DNA from: Candidatus Wallbacteria bacterium
GTDB taxonomy: Bacteria; Muiribacteriota; UBA6191; JACPRK01
DNA: 64,000 nucleotides
NCBI GenBank assembly: GCA_016213845.1
Contig: JACQZN010000111.1
Location: 124,001-188,000 of the forward strand
Reading direction: 5' to 3'
Shown: positions 44,526 to 52,946 of the stretch, one piece after another
Position numbering within the stretch: the stretch's first letter is position 1
How the letters are laid out: every line of letters starts with the position of its first letter
Notes under the pieces: generated by a model
The model's database searches: none
What the model was told of the DNA's origin: nothing
Seen by the model: the letters and a program-made list of their open reading frames with translations, nothing else
Position numbers and translations under genes: made by a program

Positions 44526-46076
44526 ATGTCGACTCCACCGGATACGACCTCGTCGGCCCTCGAGGGGCTGGAAGAACTTCTGGCCGCGGCCGACCAGCCC
44601 GGCGCCATGGCGGACTTCCCGAGCCTTCTCTCGCGGATGCTCGCGGCGCTCTTGCCGATCGTCGGCGCCGAGCGCGGGCGCGTCTTCATCCGGGAGCCGC
44701 AGGGCAGCTTCCGGGTGTTCGTGCAGACCGACCAGTCGCCCTCGGTGCGGGAGCTGCCGGTGAGCCAGACGCTGCTGGCGCGCGTGCTGCGCGAAGGGCG
44801 GCCGCTCTTGCTCGACACCTTCGACCTGGCCAGCGAGGCGGCCGTGGTCGGTTCGCTCGACGAGTCGCTGCGGTCGATTCTCTGCGTTCCCGTCGGCAGC
44901 GGCGGCGAGGCGGCCGGCGTGCTGTACCTCGACAGCCGCGTGGAACGGCGGGCGTTTTCTGAGAAGGATCGCTCGCTCTTGGCAACGTTCACCCGGATCG
45001 CGGCTCGCGGGATGGCGCGCGCGGCAGAGCGTGACGAGCTGGCCAACGACCTGGAGCGCTACCGGAGACTGGCTGCCGACGAGGGGGGCGAGGCCCGAGT
45101 CCTGGTGGGCGGCTCTGCCGCGATGAAGAAGCTGCTGGGCGAGGTCCGGACGCTGGGGGCGGAGGAGACGACCGTCCTGATCACGGGCGAGTCGGGCACC
45201 GGCAAGGAGCTGATTGCACGGGCGGTGCACGACGCTTCGGCCCGCAGGGCACGACCGTTCGTGCCGGTTCACTGCATGGCGCTCTCGCGAGAGCTGGTCG
45301 AAAGCGAGCTCTTCGGACACGAGAAGGGCGCCTTCAGCGGCGCGGTGGCCCGGAGGGTAGGCCGTTTCGAGCTGGCCCAGGGCGGGACGCTTTTCCTCGA
45401 CGAGATCGGGGAGCTTTCGCTCGACGTCCAGGTGAAGCTCTTGCGAGTCCTCCAGGAGCGGCTCTTCGAGCGGGTCGGCGGCACGCAGACGGTGCGACTC
45501 GACGCGCGGCTGGTCCTGGCGACGAACATCGACCTGGAAGAGGCCGTGGCCAAGGGGAAGTTCCGCGAAGACCTCTACTACCGCATCAACGTCTTCCGGC
45601 TGCGTCTGCCGGCCCTGCGGGAGAGGCGCGAGGACGTCGAGGCCCTGGCGCGCCACTTCGTGGAGCACTTCAACGGCCGCATGCGAAAGAAGATCAAGGG
45701 CATCTCCCCGGAGGCGCTCACGGCCCTGCGCGCCCACGGCTGGCCGGGAAACATTCGCGAGCTGCGCAACGTGGTCGAGCAAGCCTTTTTGCGCGCCACC
45801 GGCGACACGATCGAAGCCGACACCCTGGGCCTGACGCCACCCGGACGGACCACCGCCACGGCAGCCGCCAGCGCCGGCGAACCCAGCTACCCTGCCAGCC
45901 TCGAGGAGGCCAAGAAACTCTTCGAGGCCCGCCACATCTCCCGCCATCTCGAGCTCAACGGCTTCAACGTCATGGCCACCGCCCGCCAGCTCGACACCAC
46001 CAAAGTGAACATCTACCGCAAGATGAAAGAGTACGGCATCCACCGCCCCGGCCCCCCCACCCCCGAGGACGAGTAA
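44526..46076 (+). CDS. GAF-domain sigma-54-dependent activator
   Basis: 516 residues from the ATG at 44526. A GAF domain (about 30-170) with VLYLDSR is followed by the AAA+ domain: GESGTGKE (Walker A), GHEKGAFSGA (GAFTGA loop, with Ser for Thr), GTLFLDEIGEL (Walker B), REDLYYRINVFRLRLPALRER and WPGNIRELRN. A Fis-type helix-turn-helix ends the protein (NGFNVMATARQLDTTKVNIYRKM). The GAF domain suggests a small-molecule signal. Such activators often work in networks with Ser/Thr kinases in myxobacteria, and three such kinases are encoded nearby. Confidence 0.92.
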   Translation: MSTPPDTTSSALEGLEELLAAADQPGAMADFPSLLSRMLAALLPIVGAERGRVFIREPQGSFRVFVQTDQSPSVRELPVSQTLLARVLREGRPLLLDTFDLASEAAVVGSLDESLRSILCVPVGSGGEAAGVLYLDSRVERRAFSEKDRSLLATFTRIAARGMARAAERDELANDLERYRRLAADEGGEARVLVGGSAAMKKLLGEVRTLGAEETTVLITGESGTGKELIARAVHDASARRARPFVPVHCMALSRELVESELFGHEKGAFSGAVARRVGRFELAQGGTLFLDEIGELSLDVQVKLLRVLQERLFERVGGTQTVRLDARLVLATNIDLEEAVAKGKFREDLYYRINVFRLRLPALRERREDVEALARHFVEHFNGRMRKKIKGISPEALTALRAHGWPGNIRELRNVVEQAFLRATGDTIEADTLGLTPPGRTTATAAASAGEPSYPASLEEAKKLFEARHISRHLELNGFNVMATARQLDTTKVNIYRKMKEYGIHRPGPPTPEDE

Positions 46077-46092
46077 CCAGAAGCTGGAAATC

Positions 46093-46199
46093 GGGTCAAC
46101 TCGACTTGCCCCATTTGACTGGGCATAACCAGTGATGGGGCGACGAATAGGGTCAACTCGACTTGCCCCAGTTTTAACTGGGGCAAGTCGAGTTGACCC
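46093..46199. repeat. Long perfect hairpin of the GGGTCAACTCGACTTGCCCC family
   Basis: A first 21-bp copy lies at 46093-46113. A second copy at 46150-46173 is followed after 2 nt by its exact reverse complement at 46176-46199, a perfect 24-bp inverted repeat; with one mismatch it extends to about 29 bp. The 339-bp spacer 46077-46415 holds no gene. It also has two direct copies of TTCGTCGGCGCGG near 46213-46240 and of CTGCGGTCGA near 46297-46317. Confidence 0.85.
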
Positions 46200-46415
46200 A
46201 ATTCGTTGCCAATTCGTCGGCGCGGTTCGTCGGCGCGGTTCCGCACTTTTTTTCTTGCGTTCGGGGGAGACCGGGAGTTATATTGACAGTGACCCTGCGG
46301 TCGAGCCTGCGGTCGACTCGTCACAACCCCCCTTGACGACGTTGGCGGCGCCGATCGCGGGGTCACTCATTTTCCGGCGGTGCGCCGCGCGCGTGCGCTA
46401 TCCTGGGGCAGGGCC

Positions 46416-49187
46416 ATGCGCTATCAGGATCGACTGCTGAAGCTCTGTCCGCCGCCCCGGCCACTCCTGGGTCAGTTCGTCGCCCGGGAGATGGAGGGGC
46501 TGGTCCTCTACTTCGATTCGGAGGAGGTCCTGCAAGCGCTGCGAGCGATGGAGCTTGCCGGCGCCGACCTGGCGGGAACGCAGGCAGCGCTGGCGCTTTG
46601 CAGGTTGGCGCCGCTGCACCATCGGGCCGCATACCTGCCGTCGGCGACTCCCGTCCAGTCGCGGCTGATAGACTCGGATCAGCTCCAGGCTCCGGTCTCG
46701 ATGACCGATTCGGCGCGCATGGCGCGGCAAGCCAACCAGGAGACGTACCGGCGCGCGGCAACGATGCTGCTCGACGGGCTGGTCGAGCCTCTTTTGGGGC
46801 TGGTTCGAACCGCCACGGGGCGGCGCAGGAGACGCGCAATCCGGCTTCTGGCGCTCCTGCAAAACCGGCGAGGCTTGCAGCACCTCCAGGAAGTGGGGGC
46901 CACGAGCTCCGACGCTGACGCGCCGCTGGCCTGCCTGCTGGCCGCGGGCAGCCACGGCGCAAGCTCCACGGCAGTGCTCGACGCCGTGCGACGGGATGCC
47001 GACTCGCCGCAGTTCGCCCCGCTCATCCTCTCGCTTGGGGCCGCTCCGTCGCCAGAGGCCTTGCGCGTGCTGGCCGCGCTCACAACATGCGGCAACGTCG
47101 ACGCCCTCGCCGCCGCCGCGGCCGCGCTGGAGGGATTCCCCGCGGAGGACGCCGAGCCTCTACTGGAGCGGTTGTGCCGGGACGGCTTCGGGTGGGCCAC
47201 GGTCAACGCGCTGGAATCGATTGGCCGGCTGCGCTCCCCTCGCGCCCTCGACCTGGTGGTCCGCACCTACCGGCGGCTGGATCATCCGACGCTCCGCGCC
47301 GCCGCGGCCAAAGTTGCCGGGAGCTTTTCCGACCCGCGAGCGCGGGAGTTCCTGGCGGAGATCCTGGACGACCGGCCGGAAGCATCCGTGGCGGCGCGCG
47401 CCCTGGAAGGTCTGGTGCGCTTCAGCGGAGGCGCCGCGCGCTACGCAAAGTTTTTCGAAGCCTACGCCTCGCACGCGAACGCCGAAGCTGCCGTCGCAGC
47501 AGTCGTCGGACTGTGCGCCACCGACCGGCAGAGGGTGGCCCGTCAACTGAGAAGCTGGTTGTTGGAATCGGAGCCGGCGTGGCGGACGGAAGCGGCGTAC
47601 TGCCTGGGCTATGTGCAGGGGGACTTCGCAGCGTCGCTCCTGGGCAAGCTGGCGACGGGCGATCCGGACGAGGGCGTCAGGCTGCAAGCAACACGGAGCC
47701 TGGCGCTCTTCGGTTGGTCACCGATCTCGGTCGGAGTGCTCTCGCAGCTGCTGGAGTGCCGCGACGCCGCCGTGCGCCGGGCGGCCGCCAGCGTGCTCGG
47801 AAATCCCGCGCTGGCCGAGGACCGAGACGTCTACGCCAAGCTGGTGCGGACCTACCAGGCAGAACCCGACGGCGAGGCCGCCGCGACGATGGCGCGCGCG
47901 CTGGGAGCTACGGGCTCAGGTCTGGCCAAGGAGTACCTCACCGGACAGGCTCGGACGCAGCTCGATCCCGTGCGAATGGCAGGCGTGCTGGGGGGGCTCG
48001 ACCTTGCGGGAACGGTCTCGCCGTCCGTCTGGCGGCCGTTACTGTCGCACGGTTCGCCGGCGGTGCGTGCAGCGGCCACGAGGCTGGCGTGGCACGGTGG
48101 GGACGACGAAGGCGTGCCGGTGCTGGCGGAGATCCTCGCAAGCGGCGCCGACGACGCCGAGGCCGCGATGGACGAGGCCGAACGGATGCTCCTAACCTGC
48201 TCCTATCTGGCCGACGAGCCGCGCTTCACGGCGCTGCGCGAGAAACTGAGGGAAGCGCTGCATAGCCGCTCCTATCGCGAGTTCGCGGCCGAGGAGTTTT
48301 CGGTGCACTTGAGTCCGGATCGACTGCCAAAGGGCTACGACCCCTTCGCAGACCCGGCGTTAGCGCGCCCGTGGAACGCCGGTGAAGCGCAGCCACTTGC
48401 CGGCGCGGAGCTCCTCTCGGAGCTCGAGGAAGCGCGCTCCCGAAGCCGGCGAAGGAAGCGCACTCGCGCCGCCGAGCCGCTCGACGCCCTCGACCGGCGG
48501 ATCTCGGTCTTCTCGCCGGCGCGCGTCATGATGGCCAGTCTCCTCCTCGCCAGCCTCGTGCTGCTGACCTCCGGGACCTATCGGAATCTATCGAGCGCTG
48601 CGGCGATCCAGTCCCGCCAGCCGCTCGTGGCGCGTCCGGGTCAGACCATCGTGCCAGCGGCGCTGCAGGTCGTCGGCCTGGCCGGCGGGGCCAGGGTCGA
48701 GCTCGCCAGCGGGCCACCCATTCGAGCGCTGCCCGGGACCACGCTCCGGGGCGGCTGCCGCTTCCTGGCCGGGGGCTCCAGCGCGGTCATGCTCGTGGGC
48801 CCCTCGGGGCGCGACCGAATCCGGGTTCTGCCCGAGACCAACTTCCGCGTGGCCGAGGTGACCTGGGACCGCGCCGGTGGGGCTTCTCACATCGCGCTCG
48901 ATTCGCTTGTCGGCTCGCTGGTGGTGGAAGTCGAGGCCGCTCGTACCGACCTCTCCATGGCCGCAGGCGCAGGAAAGGTCTCCATCCGCAAAGGCACGTC
49001 GCACCTGCGCGGCGCTGCCAGCACGCTCACGGTTCAGGTGGCTTCGGGCCGAGTGGAGGTCGCAGCAAGCGGCTCTTCCCAGGTCACGATTCTCACCGAG
49101 GGCCAGGAGCTCGAGCTCGCCGACGGCAAGGCCTCCACGCCGGGCACCTGCGACCCAAAGGCCGTGATGGACCTGCTGGCGCGGTGA
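46416..49187 (+). CDS. HEAT-repeat protein with a transmembrane helix and FecR-like outer domain
   Basis: 923 residues. Residues about 130-640 are helical HEAT-like repeats (LAALTTCGNVDALAAAAAALEGFP; AAAKVAGSFSDPRAREFLAEIL; AAASVLGNPALAEDRDVYAKLV). A basic stretch (SRSRRRKRTRAAEPL) precedes one membrane helix at about 706-725 (VMMASLLLASLVLLTSGTY). The rest is a beta-rich domain with FecR-like features (VVGLAGGARVELASGPPIRALPG; GSLVVEVEAARTDLSMAAGAGKVSIRKG). By the positive-inside rule, the HEAT part is cytoplasmic and the FecR-like part outside. FecR domains usually transduce or bind polymers at the surface. I know no named family with this order. It follows the sigma-54 activator and precedes the kinases. 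Confidence 0.75.
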   Translation: MRYQDRLLKLCPPPRPLLGQFVAREMEGLVLYFDSEEVLQALRAMELAGADLAGTQAALALCRLAPLHHRAAYLPSATPVQSRLIDSDQLQAPVSMTDSARMARQANQETYRRAATMLLDGLVEPLLGLVRTATGRRRRRAIRLLALLQNRRGLQHLQEVGATSSDADAPLACLLAAGSHGASSTAVLDAVRRDADSPQFAPLILSLGAAPSPEALRVLAALTTCGNVDALAAAAAALEGFPAEDAEPLLERLCRDGFGWATVNALESIGRLRSPRALDLVVRTYRRLDHPTLRAAAAKVAGSFSDPRAREFLAEILDDRPEASVAARALEGLVRFSGGAARYAKFFEAYASHANAEAAVAAVVGLCATDRQRVARQLRSWLLESEPAWRTEAAYCLGYVQGDFAASLLGKLATGDPDEGVRLQATRSLALFGWSPISVGVLSQLLECRDAAVRRAAASVLGNPALAEDRDVYAKLVRTYQAEPDGEAAATMARALGATGSGLAKEYLTGQARTQLDPVRMAGVLGGLDLAGTVSPSVWRPLLSHGSPAVRAAATRLAWHGGDDEGVPVLAEILASGADDAEAAMDEAERMLLTCSYLADEPRFTALREKLREALHSRSYREFAAEEFSVHLSPDRLPKGYDPFADPALARPWNAGEAQPLAGAELLSELEEARSRSRRRKRTRAAEPLDALDRRISVFSPARVMMASLLLASLVLLTSGTYRNLSSAAAIQSRQPLVARPGQTIVPAALQVVGLAGGARVELASGPPIRALPGTTLRGGCRFLAGGSSAVMLVGPSGRDRIRVLPETNFRVAEVTWDRAGGASHIALDSLVGSLVVEVEAARTDLSMAAGAGKVSIRKGTSHLRGAASTLTVQVASGRVEVAASGSSQVTILTEGQELELADGKASTPGTCDPKAVMDLLAR

Positions 49188-49205
49188 TACTGGGGCCGGG
49201 GCTGT

Positions 49206-49280
49206 CCTTCGACACGACCGCGGCGCGGTCTGCTCAGGATGACCCTTCGGCACGACCGCGGCGCGGTCTGCTCAGGATGA
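49206..49280. repeat. Tandem REP-like repeats with an inserted GACCGCG palindrome
   Basis: Two 37-bp copies (49206-49242 and 49244-49280, period 38). Each has CCTTCG-CA, then the palindrome GACCGCGGCGCGGTC, then TGCTCAGGATGA. The outer parts match the REP-like family at 8048-8132; the inner palindrome is new. They lie between the ends of the HEAT gene and the convergent kinase gene. Confidence 0.75.
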
Positions 49281-49349
49281 GCGGGGGGAGTGGAGGCCAA
49301 CGCTGGCCGCTCGGCGCGAGGTTCTCGACGCTCGATTCTCTCGTTCGCC

Positions 49350-50927
49350 TCACCGCGCGGGAACGCGCTCTACCCGCGTCGACCAGGTTTCGCCCAGGCG
49401 TGAGACGAGCCGGAAGTCGAGCCGGAAGGGGGCGTTGGGGAGGAAGCGCGCGAGCGACAGCCGGTGGCTCTCGGTGAACCCGCCGCTCGACTCGGCGGAG
49501 CCTGTCTCTCCGCTGGGTCCGGTCCAGCGGACCGTGGCGGCCGTGGCGACGGGCGTCTGGAAGTTGACGGTGGTGCCCTCGGCGGTGATCGAGGCCGTCA
49601 GGGCAAGGACGGCGGGCGCGGTTGGGGCCTGCAGAACCAGCGGCTGGCCCGCGGGCCGGCCCCCTACGAGGATCTCGGCCCGGTAGGTCGCTCCGGGTTC
49701 GAGGTCCTGGAGGCTGACGACGTGAGAGCGGCCGGCCGATGCCGCATGCTCCCGCGTCGCCTCGCCTTTTCGACTCAATTGCACACTCGAGTCCACGGCC
49801 TCGGCGGTGGACCATCGCATCTCGGTTCGGAAGAAGCCATGGGTCACCTCCAGTCCCGGCACGGGCGGCAGCCGGGAGAAGGTGCGATGCCAGCCGTAGC
49901 CCGCGAGGACCAGCAGCGACGCGAACGCGACCAGGGCCAGCGCGGCCGGCGCCCGAACCGATGGTGCGGCCGTGCCTGCGGGTTGCGGGACACGAGCCGC
50001 CTGGGGCACGGCCTGGAGCGAAGCAGACGGAGGCTTGCGGGCCATTCGAGACTGTTGCCTGGGGCGTTCCAGGGGGCGTTCCTCGACGGGAGCCGGATCC
50101 CGGGCGGAGACCGCTTCAGCGAAGAGCTTGCAGAGATCTCCGACACTCGCGGGCCGCTCCTCGGGAGCGACGGCCAGCGCCCGCATGACAATCCGGCTGA
50201 CGGGCTCGGGCACCCTGGGGTCCACGTCGCGCGGCGACTGCAACGGCGGGGAGCTCGAGCGCAGGGCCCGGACGTAGGCCATGACGTCGGAGTACGCCTT
50301 GCGACCGGTGAGCATCTCGTGGAGCACGAGGCCGGTCTGGAAGACGTCGCTTCGCTTGTCGAGGCTCTTGTCTGCGCGCACCTGCTCGGGGGAGAGGTAG
50401 AGCATGCTGCCGAGGATGGCGCCGGTGCGAGTCATGCGATCGGCGAGCATGCCGGCCAAGCCGAAGTCGATGACGCGCACCTCGAAAGCGTCGCTCACGA
50501 GGAGATTGGAGGGTTTGATATCGCGGTGAACGACGTCGAGGGCGTGCAGGTGATCGAGCGCAGGCGCTAGACCTTGTAGAACGGCGAGAACTTCTGAGGC
50601 AGCGAACGGCTTGCCGGCCTTGTAGCGCTCGGTGATGCGCTGGGTCAGCGTGGGCCAGGGCACGTGCTCCATCGCATAGTAGACGCGCCCCTCGCTGGTC
50701 CCCCGGTCGAGGACCCGGACGACAGCCGGATGCGACATGCGCGCGAGCAACGCGCACTCGCGGTCGAACCGGATCACGATGTCCTGGCTCACCTGGTCCT
50801 TGAGCAGCTTCAGCGCCACGTGCTGACCACTGACGGAGTCGAGCGCCAGGTACACCTCGCCCATGCCGCCCGTGCCCAGAAGCTCGATCGTCTCGTAACG
50901 CCCGCCTATCAGCACGGTGGCCATCAT
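49350..50927 (-). CDS. Transmembrane Ser/Thr protein kinase with fibronectin-like outer part
   Basis: 525 residues from the ATG at 50927. The N-terminal PknB-type kinase has LLGTGGMGEVYLA (P loop), HVALKLL (ATP-binding Lys), VVHRDIKPSN (catalytic loop), VIDFGLAG (DFG) and LSPEQV (APE-like). After a Pro-rich linker (about 290-340) there is one transmembrane helix (ALALVAFASLLVLAGYG). Two beta-sandwich, FN3-like segments follow (THGFFRTEMRWSTAEAVDSSVQL; ALTASITAEGTTVNFQTPVATAATVRW). All catalytic residues are present. It is divergent from another kinase gene 88 bp away. Start codons at 50927 and 50924 are equally possible. Confidence 0.88.
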   Translation of the reverse strand: MMATVLIGGRYETIELLGTGGMGEVYLALDSVSGQHVALKLLKDQVSQDIVIRFDRECALLARMSHPAVVRVLDRGTSEGRVYYAMEHVPWPTLTQRITERYKAGKPFAASEVLAVLQGLAPALDHLHALDVVHRDIKPSNLLVSDAFEVRVIDFGLAGMLADRMTRTGAILGSMLYLSPEQVRADKSLDKRSDVFQTGLVLHEMLTGRKAYSDVMAYVRALRSSSPPLQSPRDVDPRVPEPVSRIVMRALAVAPEERPASVGDLCKLFAEAVSARDPAPVEERPLERPRQQSRMARKPPSASLQAVPQAARVPQPAGTAAPSVRAPAALALVAFASLLVLAGYGWHRTFSRLPPVPGLEVTHGFFRTEMRWSTAEAVDSSVQLSRKGEATREHAASAGRSHVVSLQDLEPGATYRAEILVGGRPAGQPLVLQAPTAPAVLALTASITAEGTTVNFQTPVATAATVRWTGPSGETGSAESSGGFTESHRLSLARFLPNAPFRLDFRLVSRLGETWSTRVERVPAR

Positions 50928-51015
50928 ACGAAAGTACGGGCAACCCTTGGAGCCCTCGGGGCGACTGGCCGAGCGGGGCCGCTGCTGCGAAGCGACGCGG
51001 GTTATACTCGCTTTG

Positions 51016-52284
51016 ATGCAGGAGGATCGAGGGAGCAAGGTCGGCCGCTACGAGATGCTGGGCACACTCGGCACCGGTGGCATGGCCATCGTGTACCGGG
51101 CGCTGGACCCTCAGCTCAACCGAGAGGTCGCTGTCAAACTGATGGGGGCCGCCCGGTCGACCTTCAGCGACGACGCCGTCCAGCGCTTCCAGCGCGAGCT
51201 CAAGGCGATGGCGCTGGTCACGCACCCCAATGTCGTGCGGATCTTCGACGGCGGCGAGCACGAGGGCCGCCCGTTCCTGGTGACGGAGCTGATCGAGGGG
51301 AAGACGCTCGAACAGATCCTCTCGGCTCGGGGGAAGGTGCCGGCTGCGCGGTGCGTCGAGTTGACCTGTGAGCTGCTCGAGGCGCTGGCCGCGGTCCATG
51401 CAGCCGGTCTCGTCCACCGCGACATCAAGCCGTCGAACCTGATGGTGCGTGGCGATTCGGGATTGGTGCTGATGGACTTCGGCATCGCGCTGGCCGCATT
51501 CAAAGAGACGCTGACGCGCACGGGGGACGTACCAGGCACGCTTCAGTACCTCCCCCCGGAGTGCCTGGGAGGCAAGAAGGCGACGGCCGCCAGCGATCTG
51601 TTCCAGGTCGGGCTGGTCCTGTACGAGATGCTGGTCGGCTCTGCGCTCTTCTCGTTCAAGAACCCCAAGGACTTCCTGATGGCGCACGGGGATCTGCCGC
51701 CGGCCGATCTGGCCGCGCGCTGTCCGGATGCCTCGGAGTCGCTCCTCGCAGTCCTGAGAAAATCGCTGGAGCCTGAGCCGAAACAGCGCTTCCAGTCGGC
51801 GCATGAGATGCTGAGCGCCCTGCGAAAGAGTGACACCGGAGAGCCGAGGCGAGTTTCGCGGACGGGCATCCGCCGGGCCAGCCACGTGGCGCCTGCAGCT
51901 CCCGTGGAGCTGCGACCCGCTTCGGACACCGGCGCGGCCGGCCGCGACCGCGCGCTGCAACTCGCCGCTGTGCCGGCCTTGCTTCTGATCGTCTCGGCAG
52001 CCTGCTACTGGCTCTTCGGCCTACTGCCGCCGGGAGCGCCCGACGGGTTCGACGCTTCCATCACATCCGATGCGCTGGAGGTGACCTTCGAGTCCTCGCG
52101 GTCACGCAAGGGGTTGGTGGAAGTCGACCTGGGCGAGATCGGGGCCTTCGTGGCCGAGGAGTCGTCAGCGGCGCGCCACCATCGCGTGAGGATTCCCGGC
52201 TCGTTCGTCGGCCTGCCGCTGAAGCTGAGAGTCTCATGCGAGGGCGGCAGCTGGAGCGCGCCACGCAGCTTCGGGCAGAAGTGA
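51016..52284 (+). CDS. Transmembrane Ser/Thr protein kinase
   Basis: 422 residues. The kinase domain opens YEMLGTLGTGGMAIVYRA, with EVAVKLM (ATP Lys), LVHRDIKPSNLMV (catalytic loop), LMDFGIAL (DFG) and LPPECL (APE-like). A basic linker leads to one membrane helix (LAAVPALLLIVSAACYWLFGLLPP, about 317-340) and a short beta-rich outer domain of about 80 residues. It is divergent from the kinase at 49350. The region between the two ATGs is only 88 bp and GC-rich, with a TATACT at 51004-51009 that may be a -10 element. Confidence 0.88.
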   Translation: MQEDRGSKVGRYEMLGTLGTGGMAIVYRALDPQLNREVAVKLMGAARSTFSDDAVQRFQRELKAMALVTHPNVVRIFDGGEHEGRPFLVTELIEGKTLEQILSARGKVPAARCVELTCELLEALAAVHAAGLVHRDIKPSNLMVRGDSGLVLMDFGIALAAFKETLTRTGDVPGTLQYLPPECLGGKKATAASDLFQVGLVLYEMLVGSALFSFKNPKDFLMAHGDLPPADLAARCPDASESLLAVLRKSLEPEPKQRFQSAHEMLSALRKSDTGEPRRVSRTGIRRASHVAPAAPVELRPASDTGAAGRDRALQLAAVPALLLIVSAACYWLFGLLPPGAPDGFDASITSDALEVTFESSRSRKGLVEVDLGEIGAFVAEESSAARHHRVRIPGSFVGLPLKLRVSCEGGSWSAPRSFGQK

Positions 52285-52598
52285 GGCTCGAGGCTTGAGG
52301 AGTGAGGCTCGAGGCTTGAGGAGTGAGAGGGTGTGAACAGACTCCCATTAACCGTTCACCCGAGCCTTTCGAGGGGCCATAGCCGCTTCGATGCTGGGCT
52401 TCGACGAGCTCAGCCCGAGCGGATCTTGGGGGGCTTTGAATAGTTTCACAGCCTCAGAGGGGTGAGACTCGAGTGGGCTGATGAGCTGCTCAGACGGTCA
52501 GCCCACCGCGCTTCTCGCTTCCTCAGCGAAAACAGAAGGCCCCCCGCTAGCCAGGTGAGTGGCAGGCGGGAGGCCCTTGCGACTTGGTGTCCGCGAGC
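52281..52598. repeat. Gene-free spacer with a 21-bp tandem repeat and a REP-like copy
   Basis: Two exact 21-bp units (52281-52301, 52302-52322) of GTGAGGCTCGAGGCTTGAG plus 2 bases, the first overlapping the kinase stop codon, then a partial third. A CCTTTCGAGGGGCC and a REP-like GCTTCGACGAGCTCAGCCC (about 52398-52417) follow. No gene is visible up to the terminator at 52538. Confidence 0.6.
52538..52575 (-). terminator. Rho-independent-type terminator of the H1-like gene
   Basis: On the minus strand GGCCTCCCGC (52575-52566) pairs with GCGGGGGGCC (52547-52538) over 10 bp with one T/G wobble, and is followed by TTCTGTTTTC. It lies 24 bp after the stop codon of the lysine-rich gene. Confidence 0.7.
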
Positions 52599-52751
52599 TT
52601 ACTTCTTCTTGGCCGGCGCCTTCTTGGCGGGGGCCTTCTTGGCCGGAGCCTTCTTGGCGGGGGCCTTCTTGGCCGGGGCCTTCTTCGCGGGGGCCTTCTT
52701 GGCGGGCGCCTTCTTGGCAGCGGCCGCAGTCCTCTTCACAGACTTCTCCAT
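52599..52751 (-). CDS. Lysine-rich histone H1-like protein (AKKAP repeats)
   Basis: 50 residues from the ATG at 52751: MEKSVKRTAAA followed by seven KKAPA pentapeptides. The DNA is a 15-bp tandem repeat on the minus strand. A GGAAGGA ribosome site lies about 7-13 bases upstream of this ATG, which is why I prefer it to a longer reading that begins at 52898. Such tails occur in bacterial H1-like proteins (Hc1/Hc2, AlgP, HupB tails) that bind and compact DNA. It is monocistronic with its own terminator. Upstream, CAGGGGCCGC/GCGGCCCCTG (52811-52820, 52851-52860) could form a hairpin in its leader. Copy number of the repeat is likely to vary. Confidence 0.82.
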   Translation of the reverse strand: MEKSVKRTAAAAKKAPAKKAPAKKAPAKKAPAKKAPAKKAPAKKAPAKKK

Positions 52752-52946
52752 ACCGAGTCCTTCCTTTCGTCCCGCCTTCATCCGCTCTAATGGAGTGTTT
52801 GGGTCTTTCACAGGGGCCGCAGCCGGCGGGCGCGCGAGCTTTCTGGAAGCGCGGCCCCTGTGGATGGGAGTATAACTGCCCGTTGTGACAGGCGTCAACT
52901 CTCTGTTCGCATCCGATGACGTTATCGGCTCTTTCCAATCGGCTCA

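Noticed and set aside
44466..46043. Minus-strand open frame opposite the GAF sigma-54 activator
   Set aside because: Antisense shadow; the plus strand has intact AAA+ motifs.
52602..52708. A CRISPR-like or non-coding tandem repeat
   Set aside because: The 15-bp units are directly adjacent without spacers, stay in frame and encode KKAPA repeats with a proper start, ribosome site and terminator.
52811..52860. Terminator for the methyltransferase gene
   Set aside because: The stem CAGGGGCCGC/GCGGCCCCTG is strong, but the loop is 30 nt and no T-run follows, so it is mentioned only as a possible leader hairpin of the H1-like gene.
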